From: Tolypocladium sp. Sup5 PDA-1
Lineage: Eukaryota; Ascomycota; Sordariomycetes; Hypocreales; Ophiocordycipitaceae
Length of the DNA: 64,000 nt
Direction: 5' to 3'
NCBI GenBank assembly: GCA_000750105.3
Contig: JPHH03000032.1
Span: 186,001 to 250,000 of the forward strand
Below, in pieces: positions 35,201 through 48,900 of the stretch. Below the pieces are notes generated by a model that ran no database searches, was not told the origin of the DNA, and was given only the letters and a program-made list of their open reading frames with translations. The stretch's first letter is position 1. The number at the start of each line of letters is the position of its first letter. The translations under genes and the position numbers were made by a program.

Positions 35201-37236
35201 CTAGTTCATACACCAGACTCAGCCGCATACGAACCTCGCAGAGGCAGGAGATGTCAATCTATTTCGGGCTCACAATGGTCAGCAATATCGACTGAGAATT
35301 GAGTGCGTTCGGATACTCAGTTTGGAATGGTGATTGGCATTTGCGGGCCATCGTACCAAGGAATCGATCGAGTGTGTTGCAGCCTCAACTGGCTGAAGTT
35401 TTCGGCGCAGTTGAGCGAACGACCTTTGTGCTGGAAGCATGAAGCAACTGGAACTCCGGCGACGACATACATTCCCTGGGCAAGTCAAAAAGCCCAATGT
35501 CTCAACACATGCAGGATCTTGGAACGTCTGCGATTGTTGTTACAGGAAGTGGCGCGCCCTGGAGCACCTCGGCAAAGTGATTTCGGGAAAGAAAGCAAGA
35601 AGCTCGATGAAGATATAGTCTGCATTTAAGGACATGTTGCATTGGAGGACTGGAACTATGCAGAACGCCGAAAGACGAAAAGTTCGAGAAATACAGATTA
35701 AGTCTAGAAAGCGCTATTGTGCCCTGCGTGGCGCAATACGGCAGTCAAGCTGAACGCCCACGGGACGAAGCTGCTGGCTTGTTCAGGTACGTACTGCCAA
35801 CATGAGGAGGGGGCACCGAGTCTCCTTGACTCATAGCAGCACTAGATGATCTTGCGCACACTAGCAGCCCTTGACATCGTGTAGAAGGGCGGAATGGTTG
35901 GATACAGGCTTTGCGCGGGGAGGTTGATGGATCCGCGGATTGTGCCGCCCTAGGTTAGTCACTGCACAGACAGCCAGAACTGGCACAAGATCTCATTCCT
36001 GACCTTTCCATGGCCTGGCTTCGGCGAGGCATGGACGGTCGAGTCGGGACCCTGGAGTTTGGACTGGTGTGGCGGACGCACCTCGTGGTCATTCTACCGC
36101 AAGTCAACGAGGAGAAAGTCGTGGCCAGCAACGCTCGCGCCTCTCTGAGCATCTTTAGCAGCTCAGCCGACCGAATTAGCCCAAAAAGAACTCAGCCGAC
36201 CAAGGCCCCGGACCTCAACCGACACTCTTGTTTCCAGCTTCACAGTGGAGCGACCTCGACGTCACAAGATACCCGCCATTTAGCGCCAGCCCCATCGTTA
36301 AGGCTGAATTGAAGGTCCGGTCGAGAACACCTGAGCAAGCTAGATATGCCGCGCGGGCTGTCTGATGCCGCCGACCGATCCACCACCCGGCACAGAAACA
36401 TTCTGGCGCGTTGCCTCTGCCGTCACAACGCTCCCGTCGGCTGCTCAACCCTCCGGCGCTTCTTGTCAGCGAGGGGATTGAGACTGATGGCGCGCCTGCA
36501 ATTGGTCGCCGGTTGTACAGAGACATGGACCGGAAAACATCAAGGGAGCGACCCGATGTGTCTTCTTCGGTTTGCTGCTGGGCTGCCTTGTTGCTGAACC
36601 AATCTGTCGCCGCCATGCAACCACAGGCTCCTATCTTCAAGAAAATAGAAGCCTGCAGCCTGACGGTGGCAGAAGGGGAGCAATAAAGCATCAGCCGGGC
36701 AGATTGCAGAGCTCGTGAGTTCGTGTTCAGTGGGGGAGATGAAGGTCATGATGATGTCAATGGCTTCATGACTTTGCACTGTCGCGTGTTGGATCCTCCG
36801 ACCGCTAAGGGTCCCAGTCCCCCAGAAACCCAACCGGGTATACGGGGTACAAAGTACGGAGTACAACAACTCAAAGTAAAGTAAAGCACGAGTAGGTGCC
36901 TCGACCCGGCCCTCGATCATCAATCAAGCAGGGATCCGCGACGTCCGCCGAAGGTGATTGCCACAGCCACAACGCCCGCGCGACTGAGCTAGTCAATGAC
37001 AGGTGCCCGCAAGCCATCGGCGTAGAGGACGACATGAACGCTGTCAGCCATCAGGCTGAGCACAACGGCACCTACGAGATTATGAATCACATATATATGC
37101 ATAGTGTAGGAGCAGTGCCGGGCGAACGCCGACGGCTGCCCTCTTCAATTTATAAACAGCCTGATGCTGCCATACCCTTCACCAGAGAAATTGAAAACAT
37201 CACACAGTCGGCATACCTTATTCGACATCATCAATC
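32211..37236. other. Long gene-poor region between the ABC transporter and cupredoxin genes
   Basis: About 5 kb without a supported gene. The first few hundred bases are the ABC transporter promoter. A short frame at 32604-32708 has good third-position bias (begins MTTEAAANGESYEGSVDDDS) but stops after 34 codons and I could not extend it by splicing. The part 34200-35700 is relatively AT-rich. No RNA genes or transposon ends were recognised. Confidence 0.5.
37151..37156 (+). promoter_or_regulatory. TATA element of the cupredoxin gene
   Basis: TATAAA lies 81 bases before the downstream ATG, a suitable distance for a fungal TATA-driven gene. Confidence 0.45.
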
Positions 37237-38066
37237 ATGCATTGCACGAGTCTCAACGTCGCTATCTTAGCCGTACTTGCCGCCGGGGCATCTGCTGAGA
37301 TCTTCGAGGTCGAGGTCGGCAAGGGCGGCGGGCTGACATTCACTCCTAATACCATCAAGGCCGACAAGGGAGACGTCGTCGAGTTCCACTTCAACGCGAT
37401 GCACAGTGTTGTCGCCGGCGACTTCAAGAAGCCCTGCACTCCCGTCGCTAGCGGAGGATTTTACTCCGGCACCATGCCCATGGGTGATAAGGTTAGCCAA
37501 ACTATTGCCCTCTGCTCGGGTGACTTTTTCTCATGCTCGCGTGTTGGCGGATGCCGGAAAGCGAGTCGTGCTGCCTTCTGTTTGTCAGCTAATCTTCGCC
37601 TCACCAGTCTTTCTTCTCGATCACTATTAATGACACCAACCCCGTGTTCTTCTACTGCGCCGTCGATGGCCACTGCCAGGGCGGCATGGTCGGCGTTATC
37701 AACCAGGGCTCCGACACGCTCGCCGCGTTTAAGAGTGCTGCTGAAAACGGCGGGAACAGCGTCAGCCCACCGGCTCCATTTGGCGGCACTCTGGGCTCCA
37801 GCGCCATGACGAGCGCAGTGATGAGCTCATCAATGTCTACGTCCACTGGACCGACGTCTTCGCCTATGACCATGACTGGATCCCAGTCTATGACGACGAC
37901 CATGGTGACTTCCGAAGCTTCGAGCACCGGGAGCACGACTGCCTCCGGATCGCCCTCACCATCACCGACTGCTAGCAGCCACCCGGCTGCGGCTGGACAT
38001 TTAACCAGTCCGATCGCCGGCGTAACTGGTCTTGCCTTGGTAATCGCTGGTCTGCTTGCGCTATAA
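37237..38066 (+). CDS. Secreted cupredoxin-like GPI-anchored Ser/Thr-rich protein
   Basis: Two exons, 37237-37491 and 37608-38066, give 237 aa. The 116-bp intron has a GTTAGC donor, GCTAATC branch and ACCAG acceptor. Residues 1-20 are a signal peptide. Residues 21-120 form a plastocyanin-like fold (TFTPNTIKADKGDVVEFHF). H56 in AMHSVV and C102, H107 and M112 in FYCAVDGHCQGGMVGV correspond to a type 1 copper site; C67 and C108 could form the usual disulfide. A long Ser/Thr/Met-rich stalk and a hydrophobic tail (PIAGVTGLALVIAGLLAL) indicate GPI anchoring. Fungal extracellular Ser-rich proteins of this type are common at the cell surface. Copper binding and electron transfer are inferred from the conserved ligands. 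Confidence 0.85.
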
Positions 38067-41000
38067 AAAGGGAAAGCTTGGGAAAGGATCAAGTCGAAGC
38101 GCAGGAGTGAATGGTTGGCAAAGGCAGACGCTTTGTAAGACGGGGTACAAAGCCAAGGTAGCAGACTGAGCCAAGGGGGAAAATATGACGGGAAGAGAAG
38201 TCGAGAGTATAATACTTCGTAGTAATAAGTCAACGGATGACTGGGGGATGGCCACCAGTCTACGGAGTAATCGCATGTGCGCTCGGTGAGGGAGGCGCAC
38301 AGCCAAGGGGCGGGGTGCCGCCAAACCCGGAAGTGAGAACAGCGTGTTCCAGATTACGCCGAAAACTAAAACGAGTCAACACCATAGACGAGGAATACTA
38401 CGATCTGAAGTAGGTTCAGGCTTCAAGTACGCTGTGGCTGACTAAAAGAGAAGGGAAACGTCTGTCTGATTCTTTTACCAGTTGTACATTGGAACTACAT
38501 TCCAGGCATCTTGGTCCTTGGGCAGACTCGGCGGCCTTGCAAGGAGAGATGGATTAGGCCGTTTTATACTTCTGGATGAAGATCTGGCGAGGCCGACTCT
38601 TACAGAGACGAAGACTGGGCGAGATGTATACGATATACCGCGCGTCGAGTGCCACAGGATCTTATCAACCAACCGTGAACGTTAGACGCCCGACCTGACA
38701 CGACCAAAGGCACGATTGAGAAGTACGGCAAGGGAGGATCCGAGAAAACTCAAACGACGAGGCCCCAGCTGGAGCTCTGTGTGAGGTATCTGGTAAGTTG
38801 TTTTGGGCAGGCTGATGTGGAAAGGAATGGTGAAGGGTGTCAAAACCTCGCAAAAGCCGGCGTACTCGTGCCGCCCGAAACAGAACTCGCCGGACCAGAC
38901 ACAAGATAGATACGAGCCTTAAGGAACTTATTTCCACGAGAGGCACATTGTGGCCGCGCCGATTGGGAAACCCGGAGCAGGGGTGTCACCCCGGCGTCTG
39001 GCTTCTACATTCCTACACGTACACGACTCAAGATTCCGAAGTCGGCTCATGCATATTGTGACAAAGTTTTAAACGCCGAAATTCTGTTCTCACTTGGTAA
39101 TGAAAGAGTGTCTTGTTCTTTCCTAGAGTAGTTACGTGTGTTTGGCAGTGGACCAGAGGCGTATCTCCTGACACATTGAAATGGCTTCCCCGTAACATTG
39201 CCTCCCGCCAACACGGCTTGTACCTCTACTCGTACACGAATCCAGGAGCCCCAGACAGTTGCAGTAGAGCGGGGACTGTCACGAACCAACTCCACACCAA
39301 TGCATCTGTTAGTAAATAGCTCGCAGGATAATATGCACTTGACCTGGAGGGTACCGGCAGTGCCTACAGGGGGGGGGGCCATCACAGACCAGATAGTATA
39401 CAGTAGCCCGGACGATCCGCCGTGATAGACGGGGGTTCATGATGTTATCCATAATAAAAAGAGACAGATTATGACGTAGAGATCTCAGAGAGATCAGTGC
39501 GTGCAAGCTCGACAGCCGGCGCCATGGTGGCTGCGTGGGTGAGGAGTGGCTCCAGAGAGATGTGCAAAGGAGGAAGCAGACCCCTGTCCCCCATGTGTTT
39601 GCTGCAGACTCTCATGCATGGAGAAACACTAAAGCAAGGCAACAACAATCATTTGGTACGGAAGGATTGACATACGCAACCGGATGACCAAATTGGAAGC
39701 TGGTGGCGTCTGGCAAGCACATGGCCACGCACATGGCTTGAAGCTGCGTCCAGTTTGCGAGGGTGGTGGGGCTTCTCCGCAAGACGTCTGATCCTACGAT
39801 GCGACGCCAGTACTCGTACAAGTCGTACTCACCTCTACGCTGGCAGGGTGCCTGTACAGGTGGATAAGGGTTGGCTGAAGGCCGTGGCTGGAACTGCTGA
39901 CAGCACGATGAAAGGGTGTGCGATGCACAACGGACAAAGGGGACTCTGGAGACTGTGGCCCTTGCTCAGCTTGCAGTAGTTGATACCAAGCTCCAGGAAA
40001 AATGCGTGTCTGGTGCTGTGGATGCATGGACCGCCCCCAAACATTTGTCCACCGAAATGCGACCGACGGGTAAACTTGGGGTTTCGCAGTAGCCGCACAC
40101 GTGTTGTCGTCTGTTGGAAGAAGCAAGAGCCGAAGGTGGATTTCGGTAGAGAACACAGTAAATTGAGGAGGGTCATTTGACACCGTGGGGTCGCTGCAAC
40201 ACTCAGCTACTCGTACGGTTTGCTGGCCTGTCTTCGGTCTGGAACTTCCCCAGTTCCGCACTCCCCACCACGAGGCCATCCACCCTGCCAGCACCAGTTA
40301 AATCGAAAGCATTCCAAGGCGAGCATACATAATCCGAGCCTTCATCGGCCTAACTTTCTCGCCGCCTAGGGCAAGGAACTCCTGAAAAGTAAGCCTAGGC
40401 TTGCGCTTGCGGCCGGCAGAGTGATGGCGGCAGTGGCGGTGGCAGATCTGGCGTGATTTTGCAAATCAGGGCCTATTGCCTTGCCTCGTCTCTGCCCGGT
40501 GAAGAGCAGAGATCTGCGTTGCATCGGGGTCTCCGAGTGGTTGTCAGTGGAATCTGATCGGCTTGCCTTCCGTCTCATCCAGATTATGGCTCTCCGGTGA
40601 GGTTTCTGGCCTGGCTCTACTACCAGCCGTCCGGTGGCGACTCGGCTGTCCAGTCGTCGTCAGCCAGCCGTGGACACCAGTCCGCAGCCCGGCTCCCCGC
40701 CAATGCCTTAGCGAACCAGCATCAGAAACGCCCTCTCCGACTTCGCAGTAGATAATTTAGTAATGGTAAGATCAGACCAAACACAAAGAATCAAACAGCC
40801 GGATGAGCTTCATAAATCTTCACGCCAGGCGGAGACAAGTCAAACCGATCTTCTAGTCCTGTCCATTTATGTGCTCCGTACTGCGGACACGGGAGGGGCT
40901 CCGGGACGGCCCCGCCGCAGCCAATGGCGGCCGTCGCCCAGCGGCTCCGAATTTCCTATTTGGGCAATTGTGATCGCGGACCACGCCCGCCATGGAACCT

Positions 41001-42897
41001 CGCTGTATGAAGTACATGCAGCAATTCACCTTTATTACCTTTCGCATGGCCGCATGCTGGGGGAGCGCAGGGAGCGGTCATCGGACACCCCCTTATGAGA
41101 ATCTTGGAAAGTAGTCACACACATTCCATGTAAAGAATTGGCTTTACGCCCAGCAGAGAGTCTAGTCCGAATGTTGTTCTGTCGTAGCAGCAAATGCAAG
41201 GAGCATAAATCGCCTTACGGTATCAACCTTGGTGCATGCAACATGGTTGAGACAACGTCTAGCATAATGAGAAGGAGCTTGATATGGTACTTCCAGTCAA
41301 TACAATCCCCCGCCACTCTTGTTCTCAATATTGCATGCACGTGCAGAAAGTGAGGTTGTCCGTGGGTGATTCCATGCCCTTGATAGCGTGGCCTCGGGAC
41401 GATGCGGCAAACTGCAAACTGCCGAGTGGCTCGAGGGATCAGCATGGAAAGGCAATACAAGAAGTTAACGCAAACCTTGCCAATGGCAAAATTTCCGTCA
41501 GGCCTGGTCTTAGTGCCGTCTCAAGATGAACCATGCACGAGCAGGGACATCAAATGGAGAGACGGCAACTCCGAAAACGCCACCGAGGTACATGGGACTC
41601 GTGGTTTCACTTAGACGCCACATGATTTGATGCAATCGACATATGTAAATGGTGGTTAAAGGTATTTTAATAGATTAGGATGGCCACTGAGGGTGTGTTT
41701 TAATGCATTTCAGCCAGACGTCACCGAGATATGTCGAGGAGCGGCCCAAGCTGCCCCAGCCCCTGATCGCCACCACGAGGCATGCACGAACATTGGGATG
41801 CTTCTATGCATTAGTGTCCTTCCGGAGTCTGATTATTATGGAAGCGCACTTTCGATCAACCTTTATCCTTCGATCTCACAAGTGCAGAGCTGGCAGATTA
41901 GCCAAGGCCCTGTTTTCCAGAAGCAATATGGTTGGAAGATGGGCCGAGTTGTACCAGGTGGCCAGTGGTACCGCACTAAGCAAGGAGGAAAGCTATTCGG
42001 CCCGGAAGGATAAGTAAATATGCAAAGATACTCACAGATCGACAGGGGCATTTCATTTACGGCCTTGTGTGAAGGTCAGAAGGGGTTAACGTAGAAACAC
42101 TTCGCAATCCATGTTCAAGACGGGGGACACGGTGCCACCCCTTAATAACACCGCGCACGTGCTTGTTTTATAATGCTTCTTATGGCGAACTAAGGCATGT
42201 AAATGTTCTATCTTACCCTCAGGCCAGTACCAGGGAGGCAGAACGCCTCTGTATTGTTTGCCAGGATGCTAGAGTCACATGGCACTAACGGAAGCCTCGA
42301 TATGAATACCGACTTATGACATTATTGAAAAGAACTGAGACGTATACTGTTAGTTGTAGATACTGCACGTAGCATCTTCAGTTAGCAGTGGCCTTGTTAA
42401 ACTGGCCCTTTAGGAAGATGGAAGAACATCAACCTTCGGCTACACGGACGTTCCTACAGGCCTCTGCCAAACTCCGCATGCAGTTACTTTGAAAATAGTA
42501 AATATCTTTGTGAATAATTATTATACTTTGTGGCCACCTCGCTGCTGCTTCAGTTGTGCTGGTACTTTCCCCTGGCATGTTGTACAGAGGGAACCGTCAG
42601 CCGCCATCAATGCAATCAACGAACTTTTGATTGAACACTGAGACATTGCCCGTTTTGGCATAGGTACAATTTACTTCAGGGCAGTGATTGTGTATGGTAG
42701 GCCCCTCTCTCTCGGTCAGTCACGATGGAGGGTTGATGTAGGTTGTTGTACGGTATCATCATGTCGTGCCTCATGTCTATTGCCTGTACTCTAAGTATCG
42801 TGACTTGAAAATCCCTTTTTCTCGCTCCGAATGCCGCTCTGCTACTGGGGTAGTCTGTATAGGCACTGCTGTAAATTACCAGCGCTCTCCTCTGCCA
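38067..42897. other. Gene-poor intergenic region
   Basis: About 4.8 kb. Short ORFs near 39794-40294, 40763-41098 and 41693-42017 have no domains, no consistent codon bias and no splice-linked partners, so none is called. A run of 10 G lies at 39369-39378. The stretch 41640-42560 is AT-rich. Confidence 0.5.
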
Positions 42898-43756
42898 TCA
42901 GTCCTTCCCCATGTCCTGGTCAAAACCAAAATCGTCTTGCTGATCCTCAGAGTCCTCAGCCTGGGGTGTCTTTGCGCCGGCTCGCTCTCGCATAGCACCG
43001 AGCTCCGCACGTATGTCTAGAAGTATATCATTCTGCCGTTGCAGGAGGGTTGCCAAGGCGTCGTTGTTAGCGCCGGCCGAGCTGGAACCCGAGGCCGCCG
43101 GCGACCTCCGTTTTGCTTCCCGGCGCGCCAGCAAATTATACCTGGTCGCCAAAGCCTCGTAGTCTAGAACCTGTTGAGAGTAGTCTTTAGTAGTTGCAAC
43201 CGGGGCAAAAAGGCTTCATGTTTGTGGAACTGCAACTGACCTCCTCGCCCCTGGAGATCTTCAGAGACGCAGCGGCGACGGCTCGCGCAGCCGGCTTGAT
43301 TTTGCCATCCTTGTCTACGAGCAGCTACATGGAAGACGCGTGTTGAGCAGTGGGGTAATACGGATTCGATGCGACTCCGCAGAAGCGGCTTGAACGAGAG
43401 GGGCCAACGCACGTCTTCGCATTTGTGGTGGCCAGCCACGCAATGAGCGCACTTGGCACTCTTGTCTAGATACGACGGGAGTCGGACAAGTTAGCTGAGA
43501 CTGCGGCATTCTGCGCCGGGACGGAAGAATACGTACCACCTTGTCCTCGGCAAACATGGCCGGCATGCTTGACCATACGTCCGGCGCATGGGCGACAGGG
43601 TGTGGCCCATATGGGACCTCGCTTCTACGATGTTAGCCGTGGTCAGCGAGGAAGTTTGAGCCGCCGGGTCTCGGCACGATGATGCAATCAACACGAGAGC
43701 GGGCTCACAGGAGGCGATGATTCTTCTGCAGGCTCATTGGGCTTGCGCCGAGGCAT
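42898..43756 (-). CDS. Small six-cysteine (Zn2Cys6-like) protein with C-terminal coiled coil
   Basis: Five exons, 43756-43709, 43624-43537, 43465-43413, 43324-43241 and 43170-42898, give 181 aa. Introns are 84, 71, 88 and 70 bp. Residues 26-61 contain six cysteines, C26, C29, C41, C51, C54 and C61, with spacing C-x2-C-x11-C-x9-C-x2-C-x6-C. This looks like a Zn2Cys6 binuclear cluster with an enlarged first loop. It is followed by VDKDGKIKPAARAVAAASLK and a Lys/Arg segment (LLARREAKRR). A predicted coiled coil is LATLLQRQNDILLDIRAELG, and the tail is acidic. It could be a small DNA-binding or adaptor protein; no partner is evident nearby. The donor for intron 3 (GTGCGT) is the least certain, since a downstream GTATTA also keeps the frame but gives a 37-bp intron. 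Confidence 0.7.
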
Positions 43757-44790
43757 CTGCAGGACATGCCACCAAGTTAGACGTTAATCGTACGTATTGA
43801 TAGGATCCCACTAGGCTTCGTGGCTGTTGGCAGGGGCAAAATCGGGCAACATACACTGGACAATGACGACAGTGGCGGAAATGCCGCTCAGCGCGAAGAC
43901 CGGCTTAGCGCCACCTTGAGCACTGCTGCTGGGGTGCGCTTCCTTCGGGACTTGACGCACCAGATGGGTGTCGTGATGCGTGGAATTGGTGTGGACTGGT
44001 GGTGTGCGTGCTGCCCGCGCCCGTGGCTGGTTAGTGTCAGACGCAGCAACACCACACGAGACGGATGCCCGCGCGTTAAACAAGGGCAAGCGAGGTGGCT
44101 TGCCGCTTGAGAGCTTAAAGAGACAGTTGAAAGAGAGCTGCTCCACATTGCTTCTGGGGAGACTAGGGGCTTAAGTAGAGAGGAGATGCTGCCGCCAGGC
44201 GTTTTTTGTGCGATGTGACTGTCCTGTCCCATGTCTCTGCGACTAAGTGGGAGTCTCTTGCATAGGCATCAGGAGGCGAAGCGATAAGGAAGTTGGATCG
44301 ATACGTCGGCTGGATGTCGTTGATGCCGTGGGCTTCAGAGCCGTTGAGTTGAGTTTAATGTTGACACTGGTGACTTTCGACCGTACTCTGTACTTGTTTG
44401 AGGGTTCTATCCCGAAAGAGTGTCCCGCTGTAATACCGGACACCGCGAGATCACTGAGGGGGACAGCACAGCCGGAGTGGGGACGCAGCGCACCCCAGAC
44501 GATGACGATGGCGGTGGGTAGATAGATAGAACCTACTTTTGATGAATCCATCATACCGTAAAATACACGACTCCAAGCAGGACGCTGGTCCGATGAAGCA
44601 ACCTCCATGTCTCGTGGCAGCCACGCTTCCGTCAATGGCTGGTCAGAAGCATACCCACGTACGTACCTAAAGCTGTCATCTCGACCTCAATTCGGGTGCA
44701 ATTGGCCGCCAACGATTCTCAAAGGGCCATCTCACACTGGTCCCGTAAATAAAAGATGGTGTAGACAAACCAGTGAGCGGGACATGTGAA

Positions 44791-44858
44791 GGGGGGGGGG
44801 GGGGTGGGTGTGTGGGGCCACAACCAAAGGCCCTGCTCGATTCGGGGGGGGGGGGGGG
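44791..44858. repeat. Two poly-G runs, 14 and 15 bases, 39 bases apart
   Basis: Runs of G at 44791-44804 and 44844-44858 flank a GGGTGTGTGGGGCC segment. They are potential G-quadruplex formers on the plus strand. Their exact length may be uncertain. Confidence 0.9.
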
Positions 44859-45916
44859 TCGTATCGTGCACGTTGTACATCCGAAGCGGACACGAAGAGG
44901 GCCTCAGAGATGCACCCTCACAGGCCCGAGGAGTCGAGCAGACTGTCGTCAGAGTTTGAGTCTACGGCGGTCTGGGCTTAGTCGCAACTTAGGTGAGACT
45001 TGGCTCAGATGAGAAACATGGAAGACGAGCACCACGATGCCACGAAGACACGCGATAGCCGGCGCAACGATGCACACGTCGCGATGAACATTGAAGAACC
45101 CGGGTCTGATGTCAGGCTGCAGCGGCTGCGTGCAGCCGTCATCGCTCGAAGCAAGTGTGTAAAATATCCGTCAAGGTAGGGAGTGAGAATAAGCCAGCAC
45201 TGACCCTTCCCGGACGGCTAGTAAGGCACGCCGTTTCTTGCTATACAAAAGGAGGAGATTCGTAAAAAGAAGAAGACTTTGGAGGATTCCTTCGGCTGCC
45301 ACCCATCCAGCCTAGCGGCGCTTCACTGGTGATGGTGCCGTGTGAGTGCCGACGACTGTTGCTCTAGTCCTAACTAGCCGTCGAACGTGGGGGAGAAACA
45401 CGTGGAGCGGTCATCGGCTATTGCTATTACTGTCTTTTTATGCAGATGCAGCGGATGAGTGTTGCATTCTTGGGCCGACAACGGCGCATGTCTGCGTCGG
45501 AACGAGATAACTACATGTAATCTTGAACACACGATGGCACTGCATCTGGCCAGAAGCCCTCGGCCAGAGAGCAACTGGTAGTAGTCATGTGCGTCGAATA
45601 ATACCATCACCGACAAATTTGTGGCTTGAAGGGGCGCCTCTATTCCGGCAGACAATTCCCCGGCTGAGATCTCGATCTCGACATGCACTTCTTGCTCCTT
45701 CGTCTTGTACTCAGCATCAACACCACCTATGGCACCGGATTCATTCAGCTACCAACGAGTGCTACTGATGCCACTGCCGAGCTGGCCTGGGCATTTGATA
45801 GCTACACATCCCAACATGTCATTAAATTCTCACTCGCGCCGCTCTACTCTTCATACCTGTACTTGATTCCAGTAGTCATCCAAAGGGTCAACATGAGATC
45901 AGGGGGGCATTCGCCT

Positions 45917-45946
45917 AGGCGCGGGAGACAGGCGCGGGAGACAGGC
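45917..45946. repeat. 13-bp tandem repeat, about 2.3 copies
   Basis: The unit AGGCGCGGGAGAC occurs twice in tandem, followed by a partial third copy. It is non-coding and of unknown meaning. Confidence 0.8.
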
Positions 45947-48900
45947 ACAAGCGAGGGTCAGGACTGGCGATTCCACGTGGGATGACAGGTTAGTTGATTG
46001 GTATCAGAAGAGGATGGATGGCACTTGGGGGCTGAAATGCCAACGGCTCTTTCACTTGGTGCTCTCATGAAGTCGTGGTGGTGTCTCCGAGCCCCTGGGC
46101 AAATTTTGGGTTGGGGATTGAGATCTACGACGTCCGCGACTCATGCCGATCGATCATCGCGCCAGTCAACTTTGAGTGCTGCGTGTATGCACGTACATAC
46201 GTGAGCCTTGTGGGCCAGCTAACCCGCTGACAGCAAAGCCCTGCAGTTGGCGTGATCCTTCAAACGTCACTGGCTTGGGATGTGCTTGGCGGTTGGTGTT
46301 GAAGTGATTGGGCTCTGGGCATCCATCCCTCCATGGCCTGCCGAACTCGCCGTCTCTGACATCTCAGCCCAGGACTGACGGCGCCGTCTCAGCTGCAGCC
46401 TCATTCTGACGGGAGAGACTAAGACTGACGATGCTGTGTGCAACACAAGTATGTAAGCAGCTGCACGGGAATCGTCGATGGAGGTTTCAGGCTGTCAACC
46501 TGAGTTGTAGCACAGTCTCATCGCATAGACCGTGACAGCAACGACAAATATTGGTTTGTGGATCACGTCAGCAACCAGCTGAATCTGTCATACGCAGACT
46601 TGCGCTCAATTTTATAACTGACCTGCCTCGTCTCTCCGGCATTGGCGAGTCGAAGCCTGGCCAAAGGGACAGTTGACTGGAATACGTAGCCACTCCACCC
46701 GGAAATCCCTACGGCTCCAGAGGGCGGTGTCGGCGAAGCCTGTACCGAGCCGCTGCACAGGAACGACGCAAGAGCTGGCAAAGGCAAGATCGACATCAAT
46801 CTGCTCTCCAAAGGGGAGAGAATTAATCCGAAGTGGTTGTCAGCCTACCTGTACAGTACGCTCGTTCCACCAACCTTCGGGATGACTTCAGTCCGCCAAA
46901 GGACAGTGCCGGGTCAGCCTGGAAGCCGCTTCTGCCGCTTCCGAGGAATCCTAGCACTTATGAGCACATGGCATGTGCCTGGTCTGTTACAGTGCATGGT
47001 TCCAATGCAACACGTTTGACGATCATCCTGTAAAGGAAATCGAAATACGGATACCACCTTCTCGCTTGGCCAACTCTGCGGCTAGCAGGGGCCAGATCTG
47101 CGGTAGGCATCTCCTTCTCGGTTTCATCCTGTGACGAATGCTTGCGCTTGCTGTGAGTTTTTCCAGTTCATACCTCATCCCGCACCGTGATTCCCCTCTC
47201 ATTTGCCGTATCTGGGGCCGATCAGGTGCGAGAGCCGAAGCCCATGTTGAGCACTTGTCAGCACCTCATCAGTGTATCCATCGACAGCCACTTTCCTTTC
47301 CACCCACGTCTGTGATACTCATCTAGCTTCGTATACACGCTGAGACTAGCAAGCCCCAACTTCAACATTGAGCACTGCTCAAAAGGAACCGGAATGCGAC
47401 ATCCGGATGCTTCGGTCCGGCCTACTTCGGTGGCTTACCTTGTACGAAGTGCGTTGCAGATCGTCAGTCCCATGAGGGCGTGCGGTAGGTACAAGCAGCA
47501 GCGACACTGGCAATCTGGTACTACCAGGATGAGTCTTCGGAATTCTCCGCTGCACTTCGTGTGTTCCCCTGCCCAAGGTCTGCTCCGGTGTGGCACGGAA
47601 GTTGTGGTTGGCCAGAGTTGAATCTAGAGTCTAGTGTCGGTTGGGAAGCCATGCCGCTTGGCAACGATGCTTCTTTGAGCTGTCAAACCGTCGAGCACAG
47701 GCATTGCTGCTCTGCAAGAACATATGATACTCGCAGACCTTGGGCTGGAAACAAAGCACCCTGGTGCGCTCATTACGTCAATGTGCTATAGCCTGAAAGG
47801 TTGTGACCCTGCAAGCGTACGGTGTCAACTTCGTATCATAAGCAATTGCAACAGCCACAGTAGGGAGTATTGCCCAACTCCCCAAAAGTACCGAGAACAG
47901 ATCGAATTCTGCTCAATAGCCCCGTATTAGAGAATGTACTCCATAGATCCCGGGCCGTTGTCCTTCGACTTCTCCACATAGTTGTTGGAAACTCCCGCGC
48001 CATCGGTAACCTTCGTGCGCCAGAGTTGTTGCTAGTTGGTTCATGGAAGGGGTTCCCGCAGCCGTCACTGCCTCAATGCTACAGTGCCACGCTGCTCGCA
48101 TCCCCGAGCTCCCCGAGCGTCGCCCTGGATGTTTGCTACAAGAACGGGGGCTGTTGGAGCGATGACGAACTAGCCGCAAGAGATCACTCCCGCACCAGCT
48201 TAACTTGGCTCAGCTATGCCATACAGGGGTTTGACCCAAGGGAGGGTGGCAGCTTCCTGGCCAGGCTAGACCAAGTTTTTGGTTTTGGCAGCCATGGATA
48301 GATCTCCGTGGGGTCCCGCAAAGAGTTGACACGCAGGTATGCTCGTTTAACCGTCACCAACTCAGCATGCATGCGATTCGTATCTAACAGGGTCATCGGC
48401 GCTTGGCTTGACGACATTGGCCTGCGATATGGGATGTTCCTGCTGTTACAGTGGCAACAGCTTGCTTCATCCTCCGGCTTGTCCATCTAGAACCGTTGTG
48501 AATGGCGGGGTAATTAGCGTCTTAACGACGGATGTGATGCTCGAGTCAGTGGCAGTGGATTTGGCAGCTGTCTCGATCCCGACTTGAATCCTTCTGGCCA
48601 GACAGGGATGCATCTCGTGATCCTAATGGCGCAAGGGTTGGAATTACCGAACAATTTGCCCACTTCTTCACTTCGTGACATGTTCCTTCTATGGACCTCG
48701 TAAAGCCACCGTTTCTGAGTCGGGCTTGGTCGCTGCCGCCACCTCATGTGTAACCCAGCCAAATGCTCAGCATGTGGTCTAAACGCAAACGGCCAAGTTC
48801 AAGGCAGTTGTTGACGGACGTTTCTTAATTCTACGAACGGGCCTCCCGCCACGCGCGAATGAACCTTTTTGCCACCGTTCGGCACTCGGTCAAATGGTGG

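Noticed and set aside
36215..36691. A 158-aa minus-strand ORF and overlapping plus-strand ORFs
   Set aside because: No strand stands out, no motifs are present and codon bias is absent.
45683..45985. A 100-aa ORF with a hydrophobic N-terminus, possible small secreted protein
   Set aside because: The signal-like start is followed by sequence without cysteine pattern or other support, and there is no codon bias.
46563..46796. A minus-strand frame with a signal-peptide-like start and a possible GTCAGT donor
   Set aside because: No second exon could be joined convincingly, and the remaining sequence has no recognisable pattern.
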